Of a stretch of DNA of 64,000 bases, positions 25,170 to 36,060 are shown one piece after another. How positions within the stretch are numbered: position 1 is the stretch's first letter; the number at the start of each line of letters is the position of its first letter. The translations under genes and the position numbers were made by a program. The DNA comes from Galeruca laticollis (lineage: Eukaryota > Arthropoda > Insecta > Coleoptera > Chrysomelidae). The stretch is from contig OY998176.1 in assembly GCA_963921935.1 (NCBI GenBank), forward strand, positions 170,992,445-171,056,444. The letters run 5' to 3'. The notes under the pieces are model-generated. The model saw nothing but the letters and a program-made list of their open reading frames with translations, was not told the DNA's origin and did no database searches.

Positions 25170-25388
25170 AATTATATCAACGATTCATATGGAAACCGAT
25201 GAGTTGCTGTTCCACGGTGTAAGATGCAGATCCCGTAATCAGCATTAATATTATATATATAAAATTACTTGTTGTAGATATAGTTAGTCAGTTACTAGAT
25301 TTCATGTTGTTTGTCGTAGTTCGTAGAATTATAATTTTGTAAAATAAACGTTTTTAAAAAGAGTATTTCGAGTTAGTAATTTAAAAGT
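25170..25388 (+). repeat. errantivirus 3' LTR
   Basis: 219 bp, preceded by the purine tract at 25161-25169. About 4 differences from the 5' LTR (roughly 1.8%). Confidence 0.95.
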
Positions 25389-27360
25389 CATGAATATTTT
25401 CATTACATACTGATTTACATATACACAGGCTCCAAAGACAACGTTAAAAGCATCACAATAACCGATTAAGTAAAAAGTATTGGCTTCGCTCATGAACATA
25501 TCACGGTATATATGTAAAGGTTTCATTTTATGAATTCCAAGTGAACAAAACCTCATCTAGCAAGAGTGTGTCCCAGTCTAGTGTTAATTGCCAAATTTTT
25601 ACAGGAATTCCTTAGCTCTTATAATAATTGGTCCAGTCAAGCTTATCGGATCAAAAAATGAACCTATGAAACTGAGAACAGTACGCTTTGTCCAATTATC
25701 AAATATTTTACCACTAGACGTAGTAATTAAAAAAATATCTTATTTCTAATTCAATTAAAGGCCCAGGGGCCTTGACACTCACAAATATTTTTTGAGATTC
25801 ATCAGTTTTAGCAGGAACACTTGGGTGACTAGCCGATCATATACGAAGCTCCAAGCTACCCAGAGGCATAAGCTTTGTAAGTTGAAGACAAGTTTGTCCG
25901 AGATGGTATAAGGTGGAGCACCCAAGAAGATAGTCGTCAACATAGCTATTGTTGAAAATAACAGATAATGCGGATGGGTACTCACTGCAATGTCGTCGAG
26001 CCAATTCTACTAAGTATCTTATTGCTAAGAAGCTGGAGCTGGTCTCGCCATAAGTCGCCATATTAAGCTACTTATAAGCATGAAAGAGGATCATTGCGCA
26101 TTTCGTTCCACAAAATTAGTTATAAGGTTGTGAAGGCACGGTATATCAATACCTGACTATACATTTGTCCATTGTATGTGTGAAATAGTAGGAGGATGTC
26201 AAAACTTTTTCTCTCTACAACAGGACCTGCATATAATATGTCCTAGAGACTCAAATTTAAATCTATTTTTGCACTTCCGTTGAAGACAACGCAAAGTTTT
26301 GTTGTCACACTGCCCCCTTCTATAGCGGCATGATGACGCACAAAACAGCAAGTGTCTAAAGATTTTCCCAGATTGAATAGATCATTTTTTTACATGACAT
26401 AAGCTTAAGTATTCATTAATAAATTGAATGTATTTATTTTTCAAATATTTACTTGTAGAAAGTTTTTTCTACAACGCGTTAAGTTTTTGCATCGATATGT
26501 TGAATAAGTCTCCTAACTTCCTAACTTCCTTCTATAACTATTTTTACAGGAACGGAACTTGAAACCTTTTCATATTAAGTGAAACAGACTTCTTGGAATC
26601 TATTTCGGACACATAATTTTTTATACCCTCTGTTTTGAATTCGGGAATGTTTGGGTCGTCCCACAATTTTTTTAAGGGGGAGTCTATTTTGTACTTATGA
26701 TAGCATGCATGACTACCTAATTTCTAATGCCTTGTGATGTAAGAAAAACATTGTCCTTTTGTATGTCCTCAGATCGTATGTACACATACCTTGTAGTCAA
26801 TAAAAATAAGTCCCTGGATGAAAATATTCTGTCTTGCAGCAAAATGTTTAAAAATATTTTGGCTGAAACCATAAAATATATTTCGCAAGGAACATTAATA
26901 GAAGATCACATTTTGTCTGAAGAAGAAGTGAAGTAATGTTGTCTATCACAGAAAACAGTTCATTGCAGCTGAAATTGTCGTGTCTCGAGTGTAATGATAA
27001 AATGACAGCTCTACAGATTGGCTTTTGAACTTGACCAATAGCTGTGACATTCACATCATAATTAAACGTAGGAATCTTTAATTTATTTAATAAATTTGTG
27101 TTTATGAAGAAGATTTGGCTGCCACTGTCAACCAAACCTCTGGCTGTGACATAGGACTGTTTTGAGCCTTAAAGGTAACCTTTATTGTTGATAACAAAAC
27201 CATAAAATTTCTCTGATCACTACTACCAGACTTGAAAAAAGTGCAAATTTTTTTTCAAAGTGCAATACATAGTTATGCTTGTCATTTTGCATACTGACCA
27301 CTTGAAGTGGTATTAACATTTATAAGCCTGATAATTGACGCAGATTTTACGCAAAATTTC
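25389..27360 (-). pseudogene. BEL/Pao gag-pol remnant, upstream side of the errantivirus insertion
   Basis: Read on minus from high to low coordinates, a Gag-end CCHH-like piece (NDKHNYVLHFE, about 27290) is followed by an aspartic protease (VDSGSQIFFINTNLL, about 27100-27135). A degraded stretch then leads to the RT (ATYGETSSSFLAIRYL; YVDD near 25950), a block resembling the DP(L/I)..GP conserved segment (about 25630) and FCDAF-like RNase H (about 25460). At 25392 the frame is cut by the errantivirus and resumes at 17743. There are several frameshifts and stops. The 5' limit is uncertain. Confidence 0.85.
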
Positions 27361-27654
27361 TTCATGAGCAAATTCAATACGCTCCTGTGCAGGTTGTTGT
27401 GCTGACATATGCCAAGTTCACAGCTTTTGCATTAAATTTGGATGACTTACCAAATCATGCACTCCCCAGGCGACATATGAGGTATGCATCCAAAATGGTG
27501 GAGAAAAGATATTGTAACATGGTCGGACATGCGAACTGATTTGGCAAATTCGAAATCTGGTGGGACCACCGAAATCTATTATTTGTGATAGTTTATTACT
27601 AATATCCTATTTAAAGTGTCTGTAAATGTTTCAATATCATTGCTATTGCATTAT

Positions 27655-28132
27655 TGTTACTAAATCGCAAGCTGGAATAGCCCCTGAATTCAACTCTGTC
27701 TAATACGATATATAAAAGTTGAAATTTTGACTGGAGCGCACCGATTTCTGAGAAGGACTATTCATTTCTTGTGGTTATTTTATAAAGATTTCCAAGAAGG
27801 TCGATTGTTTGTTGGGAGCCGCATACTAGAAATTTCAGGAATCCGAAGGTACGAGGAGTTGGTTTCAATATATAAGAGATTACCTACGAGTGGCGAGTCA
27901 GTCTACAATTCAATCTCATAGTGAATAGACGTGAATATAAATATTAGTGAAATATTTATATAAATTAAGGGTAAGTGAATATCCAGTGTATTTAATATAA
28001 ATTAGAAATTTAACATAAATTAAGTATGAGTAGTGACTAGTTAAGTGTTTAAATAAATTACGTAAGTAGATATACCCTGTGTATAAATGTATCCCACCCG
28101 TTGTATATTTAAATAAATGAAAAAACATAACA
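27655..28132 (+). repeat. 5' LTR of degenerate gypsy element
   Basis: Starts TGTTACTAAATCGC and ends AAAAACATAACA. It is homologous to the inverted LTR at 33986-34532: GTGACTAGTTAAGTG, the ATCCCACCCG block and AAATAAAT near the end are shared. Confidence 0.8.
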
Positions 28133-30850
28133 AGAAGCCGAGAAAAATCTGATGCTGGAATAGTGACGAGCCAGGGCTTGTACGCAGTTCGTGGAAGCGC
28201 ATCAGGACTCCTGCAGACCAAGAACCCCAGTCACAGGAAAACTAGAACGGGTCGGCTACGAGGGGGCAGCACCGACCAAGGATTGTTCCAAAGACCCTCT
28301 TATACTGATATATTCTCTCAGATGTCGCAACGATAGTGTATATGTAGATGGCAAAATGAACGTCAAGAAATATAATCTGCCTGTTGACACTGGAGCAACT
28401 AGAACCATTATACGTCCAGAGATAATAAACTCCGAGAAGAAGTTTCTACCAACGAGACTGCGACTGCGGACCGCCACAGGTGAGAGTGCCAACGTTCGAG
28501 GATAGACACAAATCCAGTTGAAAATTGGTGCAGAAATGTTCATAAATACGGTAATCTTAGCTGACATTGAAGAAGATGTGCTTCTAATAATGGATGTAAT
28601 GAATCTACAAGGTTTCCAGTTGAACTTTAGAAGGAGATACCAGTACGTGTGATAAACGTGAATGGTTACCCAATTACCATCAAGGAAGAAGCCAGGATTG
28701 GATCTTGTGTACCAGTAACGTCTATAGTTCGTCAAACCACGACAACTTACAATTTCAAGGTCAGATTTGAACAGATGTTATCAGTAGCTGGTCAATCCTT
28801 GAATCGAGCTGAGTACAGGAAAATGGAAGAATTTCTCTTGCAGTATCGAGACCTATTCGTAACAAAAGGAGGGAAGACTGGTAGAACATCAGCCGTCCAA
28901 CACAAAATCGATACTTGCGATGCCAAGCCAATCAGACAATCAGCTCGAAGACTACCACGAGCAAAGAGAGAGGAAGCTGAAAGAATAATTTGAGAGATGG
29001 AAGAAGAGAAAGTAATAGAACCATCTACTAGTCCATGGGTGTCTCGAGTAGTGCTCGTCAAGAAAAAGGATGGAACTACGAGATTCTGCGTGGACTATCG
29101 CCAGCTAAACAACGTAACCCAGAAAGACAGCTATCCTATCCTATCCTGTCGATAAGCTAGATACTTTGGCCGATAGCAAACTATTTTCCACCTTGGACCT
29201 GAAGTCTGGTTAATAGCAAGTATAAATGGACCCAGAAAACAAAGACAAGACCTTTTACCACCGGATCTGGATTATGGCAATTCAACGTCATGCCATTCGG
29301 GCTCTGTAATGCGCCTGCGACATTTGAAAGACTCATGGAAAATGTCTTGAGAGGGTTATCTTGGGAGACTTGCCTGGTCTATATGGCAACATCATAGTAC
29401 TGGGGAAGACATTTGACGAACACCTGAAGAATTTGGAAGATGTATTCAAGCGACTTCAAGCTGTCCAGCTCATGTTAAACCCGAAGAAATGCCCGCTATT
29501 CCAAAACCGAGTTAACAATCTGAGTCATGTATTGAGCAATGAAGAAAGGCGGTGGATTCAAAAGAAATTGCTTCCTTTCGGCAACGGCCTCAACTAACGG
29601 ACAAACATCATATTAGGAGGTTCCTTGCACTTTGCACATACTGTCGAAGATTCATCAGGAAGTTTGGAGATATTGCCAAGCCGCTAACTCGACTCACAGA
29701 AGAAAAAAGAGCTTTTCATTGGCAGGAAGAATGTCAAACAGCTTTTGAAACTTTGAAGAGACATTTAACCACGGGCCGATATTAGGATATACATTACCAG
29801 AGGGAGACTTTATTCTTGACACTCATGCAAGCAACGTAGGCATTGGAGGAGTGCTCTCACAGATCCAACGAGGACAAGGGAGAGTGCTGGGATGTAAAGT
29901 CCTCTCCAAACCAGAACGAAACTACTGCGTTCCAAGAAAAGAACTTCTCGCGGTGAATAAGTCCGTTGAACACTTTAACCATATCTCTATGGAAGGAAGT
30001 TCTTAATCCGGACTGATCATGTAGCACTCAATTGGTTGATGCAGTTCAAGAATCCCGAGAACCAAGAAGATTTCAAGAGTACGATTTCAATATCGAACAT
30101 CGAACTGGCGAGCAAGCACCCTATGGCTCCTGCAAACCAAGAACCTCTTGAATATGAAGCAGCCACGAAGGCTTCGGGGTACAAGAAAGTAATGACTATG
30201 CAATAAGAATGTGACGTAGACAAACTGAACCAGATCGTCAACTTGATAAATAGTATGGGAGACAAGAAGCTGAAGAAGATCGGATGCCGCAATTGTGGCG
30301 AGCTAGGGTATGTACACAGTTCCTGTAAGCGCCCCAGGATACATGCAACCCAAGAGCCCCAGTCACAGGGAAAAGTAGACAAGTGAGAACATCGAGTTGG
30401 TGTGAGTCTCCTAAATACTGATTCCCTGTCCAGACAGCCGTGTTCAACAGACTATTCCCATTGGAACAAGACGGAATCTAAAGAAGCAGCAGTTTCAAGA
30501 ACTACGGTAGTTAAGGAAGAACGGTCACCCATCAGGATCAGAGGAGATCAGGAGAATGATCCTCGCCTAAAGATGATTTGGCAATGGAAGGTAGAACAGC
30601 GGCGACCCGTCTGGTAAGAGGTGTCAAGGTTTTCGCTGACACTCAAGGTATATTGGGCTTAGTGGGACTCTCTTGTTCTGGAAGAAGGGCGGTTGGAAAG
30701 AGTACTTGAAAACGATGATGGTTTCGAAATGAGAAGACAGCTAGTTGTCCCGAGAACGAGAGTAGCTAAGGTACTGGGGAAGTTACACGACAGTCCATTA
30801 TCGGAATGTCATCTGGGAGTGAAAGGTTTTATTGGATAAACAGATCTGAC
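28133..30850 (+). pseudogene. degenerate gypsy gag-pol with a second zinc-knuckle module inside pol
   Basis: Only the end of gag (about 28150-28250) precedes the protease (PVDTGATRTII, 28381). RT follows (28800-29780; FCVDYRQLNN, MPFGLCNAPATF). The YxDD site at about 29388 is destroyed. RNase H (29790-30110) reads LDTHASNVG, with His for the expected catalytic Asp. Then, at about 30120-30390, a Gag-type segment with a knuckle (CRNCGELGYVHSSC) is inserted before the RNase H/integrase linker (NTDSLSRQPC, about 30410) and a piece of the integrase HHCC region (30690-30840). There are many stops and shifts. The 3' end is replaced by Penelope sequence. Confidence 0.83.
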
Positions 30851-30865
30851 GATGTGAAGGTATAA

Positions 30866-31101
30866 GCTTTAATGTGGTGATTGTGAGGCAACCTATATTG
30901 GTAGAACTTGTAGATCTTTGAAAACTGGGATATCGGAACATTTGAATCCGAGTAAAGACTCTGCTTTTGGACATCATTTAAGATTCAACAACCACAACTT
31001 TAGCCCTGGTAGGAATTCGACAATTTTACATGGGATCTCTCTCAGAAATTATAGGAGATTGGATTTTCTTGAGGACCTACAGAAATATAATGAATTGTGA
31101 G
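30866..31101 (+). pseudogene. Penelope GIY-YIG endonuclease C-terminal fragment
   Basis: Translated: CGDCEATYIGRTCRSLKT, then EHL..., an HH.RFNNHNF block and a FLEDLQKYNEL end. This is the Zn-finger-linked GIY-YIG pattern of Penelope-like elements (YIGRT, EH, H...F, conserved late acidic residue). The GIY itself and all of the RT are missing. A stop precedes the first conserved Cys. Confidence 0.82.
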
Positions 31102-32630
31102 TTAATAACCTCTGTTTGAACACTCAAGTTAATTTGAATAGATCTTATATCCCTCTCCACAGGAGGCTTTAATTTTGATTATTAATCCGGTCTCGGGAAT
31201 TTTAATCGTTTCTTAAATCTTCTTTGCTTTTTTATTTTATTTAACATTTAATTTATCTATTTCCTTTTCTCTTCTTTTTCATCTTATTCTCATTTTCTTC
31301 ACAATTGTTAACTGTTTTAACACTTTTAGTCATCTTCATTGATATACATTTTCTAGACATGGGAAGCTTTTTAGGCTTCGTTCTAATTAATTTTTATTTC
31401 CTATTGACTCTATGTGTTTTTTATTTCAGGATCACTGTTCAACTGTTCCAGTCCCCTGGTTTTGTCGGAGGTTGAGTCTTGCTCCCATTCTTAAGAGATT
31501 CCTCTTCGAGTCTCTCAACTTGAACTTTTGAGTCAGATTCCCATTAGACTATTTTGATTACAATTGTTAATTGAGATTCTTGTTGGTTTCCTTTATTAGA
31601 TTTTATATAAACTGATTTGCCCCCCTCCCCTTGATCATAATAATTAAATCCGGTTGAAGGGTGCGTTCTCATTAGACCATCACCTTGATTTGGGTTTTAT
31701 ATTTAGGTTGACAAGTTGTTAGGTTCTATAACTTTTTCCTGTTGTGTTCTTTGAGTTTGGTATTGATTGACCCTAATAGATTGATATAACTTCACCATCA
31801 TTCTTTTCTTTTATTGGATTCAGTCATGTTAGTATTTCATCACACAACTTTATAACCTCTTGACGTTACTTTTCATAAACAAAATACTGAATCCTTTAGT
31901 CTCATGAACAAATTGATTTAACGGACTTCCATTCGATTGTTTGTTCTGGTTAATTACTCTCCATTTCTTTGGGTTTGAGCTGTTAAGGTTAAACTTATCA
32001 ATTTGTTGATTATCTCATTCTTTTATTCAGTTCGGTACTCATTAGACCGGTCTTAATAATGATCGAGTTGAAGTTTCCTGTTTAGATAACACTTCAAGGG
32101 TCTTGCTAGGCTTCTTCTCATTAGACTGTCCTCTCGACTTGATTCTTTTTACGTGGTTTGTGGTTGGTAAGTCTTTCCTGTTTTCATTGATTAATGTGGT
32201 TACTCTTTATCGCGGTTGCTTGACTCAGGTTAAGAGTGGGGGTCCTCATTAGAATGTCCTCTTAATCTGTTTCTTGTTTCGGTGGTTTTGGCTATCAGAA
32301 ATTCTGCTTCTTTTCGTATTCCATAGAATCAATAGTTCCATGTCAACGGGACTCCTTAGCATTCTGTCCGCACAAGTTGATTTGTCAGCCGGCCGACTTC
32401 CCCACATCATGTTGGATTTTTAATTTTCAATCTTTGTTAATCCCTTATGGGAATGGATTTTAGATAATCACTTTCAATTAATTAGTTGTAATTTAAGATG
32501 TTCAACTGGTTTTCGTTGTATGGATAATTGTGTGTATTCATCCTAGTATTACCTGAGGAGTAAGTAACCTGACATCTTTTTTCTAATTTTTCTTTTTCAT
32601 TAAATTTATTAGTTTACTTGCTTGTATGTA
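31102..32630 (+). other. pyrimidine-rich Penelope 3' untranslated region (probable)
   Basis: T/C-rich, no ORF. A CATTAGA-type box recurs at about 31552, 31670, 32040, 32119 and 32247. At least one copy lies in a potential hairpin (TTAAGAG 32230-32236 with CTCTTAA 32259-32265). Confidence 0.45.
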
Positions 32631-32668
32631 AGCACTGATGATGACTTGACAATCGAAAGCGCTTTGCT
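32631..32668 (+). ncRNA. type I hammerhead ribozyme-like motif
   Basis: AGCA (32631-32634) and TGCT (32665-32668) form stem I. The core CTGATGA is 32635-32641. An unpaired T is followed by stem II GACT/AATC (one mismatch) around loop TGAC, then GAAA (32655-32658). Palindromic AGCGCT (32658-32663) forms stem III and T (32664) sits at the cleavage position. The layout is the same as in the Penelope pLTR at 4783-4838. Confidence 0.6.
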
Positions 32669-32720
32669 GCGATTTCAAAATTTTATCAAAATTTACAGGA
32701 AATACAACAAAAGTTTTATT

Positions 32721-33985
32721 CAACTTATAAAATTATTTATCTTCACCTCTCATTCACTTGACTCAATTAAGGATCGGGGTTTCAGTCCGCAAGATCTAGT
32801 ATAGCAGATGAATCTTTTTTGATTACATGCTATCACAGTTAATGTCGAATTAAATCTAGCAAGGATAATCAAAGCAAAAAGATTCGAAGATGTATGACGG
32901 GTATCGAAACTACAATATTTTATCGAATTTCAAATTTGGATATTTTTAGATCAATATCAATTTCAAACGAATTTCATATACTTTAATCAGATTTTTTCAA
33001 ATCAAAATTCAAACCTTTTGGTACGGTCATGTAAAAGAACTAAAACGATCCTCTTCCTTATGTTCGCTTCTTGAATATTTTATCATCAGCTTTGTATGTC
33101 AGACACTTTTATTACATTCCTGACATAGGTATCCTCCAGACAACAATTTCACGCTGGAAACCTAGAATAAATAATCCAAACTCGCATACAAAAGTTATTA
33201 CCATATATATGTAATGTGTGGTTTTTAACATTCAGTCCCAATTCAACCATCACTAAAGCAGTTAATTCCTAATAATACGAATAACACGGAAATCCATAAT
33301 TATTTCTGTAAAATCCAAATAGCTCACTCAGAATAAAAGATTGTAAAAAGATAACACTAAAAACATTATAAATAAGTGAAGCTGAGCTTTTTCTTATCGA
33401 TTCAATTTTGATTGTATTTATTCCCTTCAACACTTGCTCAATAGTTGATTCCGTTTAACACAGGACAAGATTGGAGTGGGAAGTTGAAATAACGCTCAGT
33501 GAGTAATAGCTGCCATATGTTAAAATTAGTGTATTACTAAATTAATTCGAAAAAATTATCGAATGAAAAAATGCAAGTGAAATAAGTGTATTTGGGTTCT
33601 TTCCATGTACTTAACCTACTCGTATTTGCTGCGAAACCGGTATGCTAATATTAATGATGTACTAATGCGTGCTCTTTCATCCTTTTTCGATTTGTTGGTT
33701 TATACTTTTCATACTTGGATTTCTTTTGTTATTTTTAATGAACACTAATGGCCTTAGCGTTGGCGTTCTTAACATTTTTTAAGTGACGAGTCCCAGGTAT
33801 AATTAATTAGGATTCATCAATGTTATGAATATGTGCAGTTACTTAATAAAAAATTTTGAAGGAAATATGAAATAATGAAAATTTCCAGAAAGAGACTGTG
33901 ACAAAATGCAGAAATCGAAAGTATTACCAGGAGAGTACAAGAAGAAAGAAAATTGTTAAAGGTGGGCAAACACGTGCGACACTAG
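32721..33985. other. no recognised gene
   Basis: AT-rich, no long ORF and no family recognised. Confidence 0.5.
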
Positions 33986-34532
33986 TGTAATGTTTTTCTT
34001 ATTTATTTAAACAGTAAACGGGTGGGATAAACTTTAAACACACGGTATGGCTAATCACGAATTTATTTAAACACTTAACTACTCATTAATACTTAATTTG
34101 TACACACTTAACTAGTCACTTAAATTTAATTTATATACACACAACCTTAATTATTAATTTATATCAACACTTTACTGTTCGTTATTTCGATGTATTCTTG
34201 TTTATTTGTCGAGATCACTTCATCAACAAGCTAAACATCTTCGCTGGTCGGTCGTTTATATATATATTAGTGCCTTTTTTACTAGATAATTCTGGATTGC
34301 GGCTTACACAAAAACAATTGGCTCTCGCATTTTCTAAATAAGACTGGTCACAAAAACAATAGGCTCTCGCATTTTCTAAATAAGACTGGTCACAAAAACA
34401 ATGTCTAGATAAGATAGTCGCAATCGTAAACAATTCTAAGAACTTCCTGCGCATCCGCCATAATTTTAACTTTCATACATGGCTTAGACAGAGTCGGATT
34501 CAGGGACTATACCAGTGTTCTGTTTCGTAACA
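33986..34532 (-). repeat. 3' LTR of the internally deleted gypsy
   Basis: 547 bp, TGTTACGAAACAG...AAAAACATTACA on minus. It holds a short TATATATATA run (34257-34267) and a 43-bp tandem near 34305-34400 (GGTCACAAAAACAAT... units). It is homologous to 27655-28132 and 37744-37955. Confidence 0.85.
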
Positions 34533-35351
34533 TTACCCCCTCCTTAAATGGCAGTATATCTAAAGCAATCCTTTCGAAAGGGCTTCCAACATTGTACTGT
34601 TTCATGGGTGCCTTTCTCTTGCGATGTGGTCCATTACTCATAGCACAAATTGTACATTTCTTACACCAGTCCTTCACATCGTCGGAGCTGTTCATCCAAT
34701 AGAACCTATCACGGCCTCGCTGAAGGGTTTTCTTCACTCCCATATGACCTCCCTATGGACTGTAGTGTAACTTCTTCAGTACCTCAGCTACTCTCGTTCT
34801 AGGGATAACTAGCTGTCTCCTCATCTCGGAACCATCATCGTTTGCAAGGACTGTTTTCAACAGCCCTTCTTACAGGACAGGGGAGTCCCACTGAGCTCAA
34901 TACGCCTTGAGTTTCGGTGAAAATCTTGACACATCTTGCCAGGTAGGTCGCCGATTTTCTTCCACTGCCGAATCTTCTTTAGGGCAAGATCATTCTCCTG
35001 ATCTTCTCTGATCCTGGTGGGTGACCATTCCTCGTTGACTACAGTAGTTCTTGAAACTGCAGCTTCCCTAGATTCCGCCTTGTTGCTGTGTGAATAGTCT
35101 ACAGGGCATGACCGTCTAGGCAAAGAGTTGGCTTTTCGGTGATTCACATCAGCTGGGTGTTCACCCCTGTCTGATTTCCCCTGTGACTGGAGTTCTTGGG
35201 TTACAGGAGTCTTGGGGCGCTTAGACGGACTGCGTACGTGCTCTAGATCGCCACACTTCCAACATTTGATCTTCTTCATTTTCTTCTCTGCCATACCTTC
35301 CAACAAGTTGACGATCTGGTCAAGTTTGTCATCGACATCTTCTTCCTGCAT
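34533..35351 (-). pseudogene. gypsy pol remnant: knuckle module, RNase H tail, integrase HHCC
   Basis: From 35351 down: KLDQIVNLLEGMAEKK..., a knuckle CWKCGDLEHVRSPSK (last Cys changed to Ser), SQGK, then NHRKANSLPRRSCPVDYSH, the RNase H-integrase linker. Next come QLVIPRTRV, a nonsense TAG near 34752, GGHMGVKKTL and CKKCTICAMSNG (HHCC domain). The first integrase catalytic segment (ALDILPF) is followed directly by the purine tract and LTR, so the rest of the integrase is deleted. Confidence 0.83.
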
Positions 35352-35378
35352 GGTCCTACATTTTTTGTACCGCGAGCT

Positions 35379-36050
35379 CTACGTGGACGCTTTGCATTTA
35401 AGAGGTTCTTGGTTTGCAGGAGTTTTAGGACGCTTATACGATCTGCGTGCATGCTCCAGCTCATCACAATTACAGCACCTGATTTTCTTCAGCTTCTTGT
35501 CTACCATACCTTTCAACAAGTTGGCGATCTGGTCAAGTCTGTCATCGTCACCTTCTTCCTGTATGGTCCTACCTTTGTTGTATACGGAAGCCATCGCGGC
35601 TGCTTCATATTCAAGAGCAGCTGTCAATGCGTCGACTAATATTTTCGGATGGGCTAAACGAAGCGTCCTCTGCATATCGGGGTCACGTAAGCCATCAATA
35701 AAGGCCTGAATGCCCAGACATTCCATCATTTTCTCTGGTGCTGACGGATAAGCAAATCGAACGAGTCGGGCAATACCCACTTCATACTCTTGAAGAGCTT
35801 CGTCACGTTTCTGCCCTCGATTCTTCAGCTGGGACTGGTACAAATGTTCTAGATGTTCGTGACCGTTTCGCATGTCCAACCTCTTCTTCAGCAGCTCGAA
35901 GTCATCCGTTTCTTCAAGAGGTATCATCTGAAGTACATCTAGGGCATCTCCCCGGAGCGCGATAGTTAAGTTCACAGCTTCTTATTTACTCTAGCGGCTG
36001 CTTCAAACTGTTTTACGTAGTTGGAAATAATCCGTAAAGACATAAGTTGA
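35379..36050 (-). pseudogene. gag: gypsy gag
   Basis: Retrotrans_gag-type sequence: QFEAAARVN, then after a frameshift near 35985 AVNLTIALRGDALDVLQMIP, RLDMRNG, LRDPDMQRTLRLAHP and ALEYEAA. A zinc knuckle follows (CCNCDELEHARRSYK, final Cys lost), then TPANQEPL. The segment after it repeats in the next module (35351-35190), so the knuckle region is present twice in tandem. Confidence 0.83.
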
Positions 36051-36060
36051 ACATGTCAAG

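Larger units (their letters stand above)
17748..25388 (+). mobile_element. errantivirus-type gypsy element, full length with LTRs
   Basis: LTRs of 219 bp at 17748-17966 and 25170-25388 differ at about 4 positions. A CATG duplication flanks the element (17744-17747 and 25389-25392). The primer-binding site GGCGCAGTCAGTAGG follows the 5' LTR and the purine tract GAGGGGAGG (25161-25169) precedes the 3' LTR. Gag, pol and env follow in order. The element lies within a BEL/Pao pol gene of opposite orientation. It carries several stops or shifts in all three genes. Confidence 0.97.
30866..32720 (+). mobile_element. 5'-truncated Penelope-like element tail
   Basis: The fragment starts inside the GIY-YIG domain, abutting the gypsy remnant. 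It continues through a long pyrimidine-rich untranslated region to a hammerhead motif at 32631-32668. The outer 3' limit is approximate. Confidence 0.7.
33986..36060 (-). mobile_element. internally deleted gypsy element, gag-rich, lacking PR, RT and IN core
   Basis: Minus-strand order: gag (36050-35380), a second knuckle module and RNase H tail (35350-34860), integrase HHCC region (34850-34560), purine tract (AAGGAGGGGG) and LTR (34532-33986). It is related to the plus-strand element at 27655-30850. The 5' LTR is not adjacent, though the LTR piece at 37744-37955 has the right orientation to have been it. Confidence 0.8.

Noticed and set aside
34300..34400. Repeat-containing ORF at 34215-34454 (minus) as a small protein
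   Set aside because: It lies inside the LTR and its repetition comes from a tandem duplication of non-coding LTR sequence.
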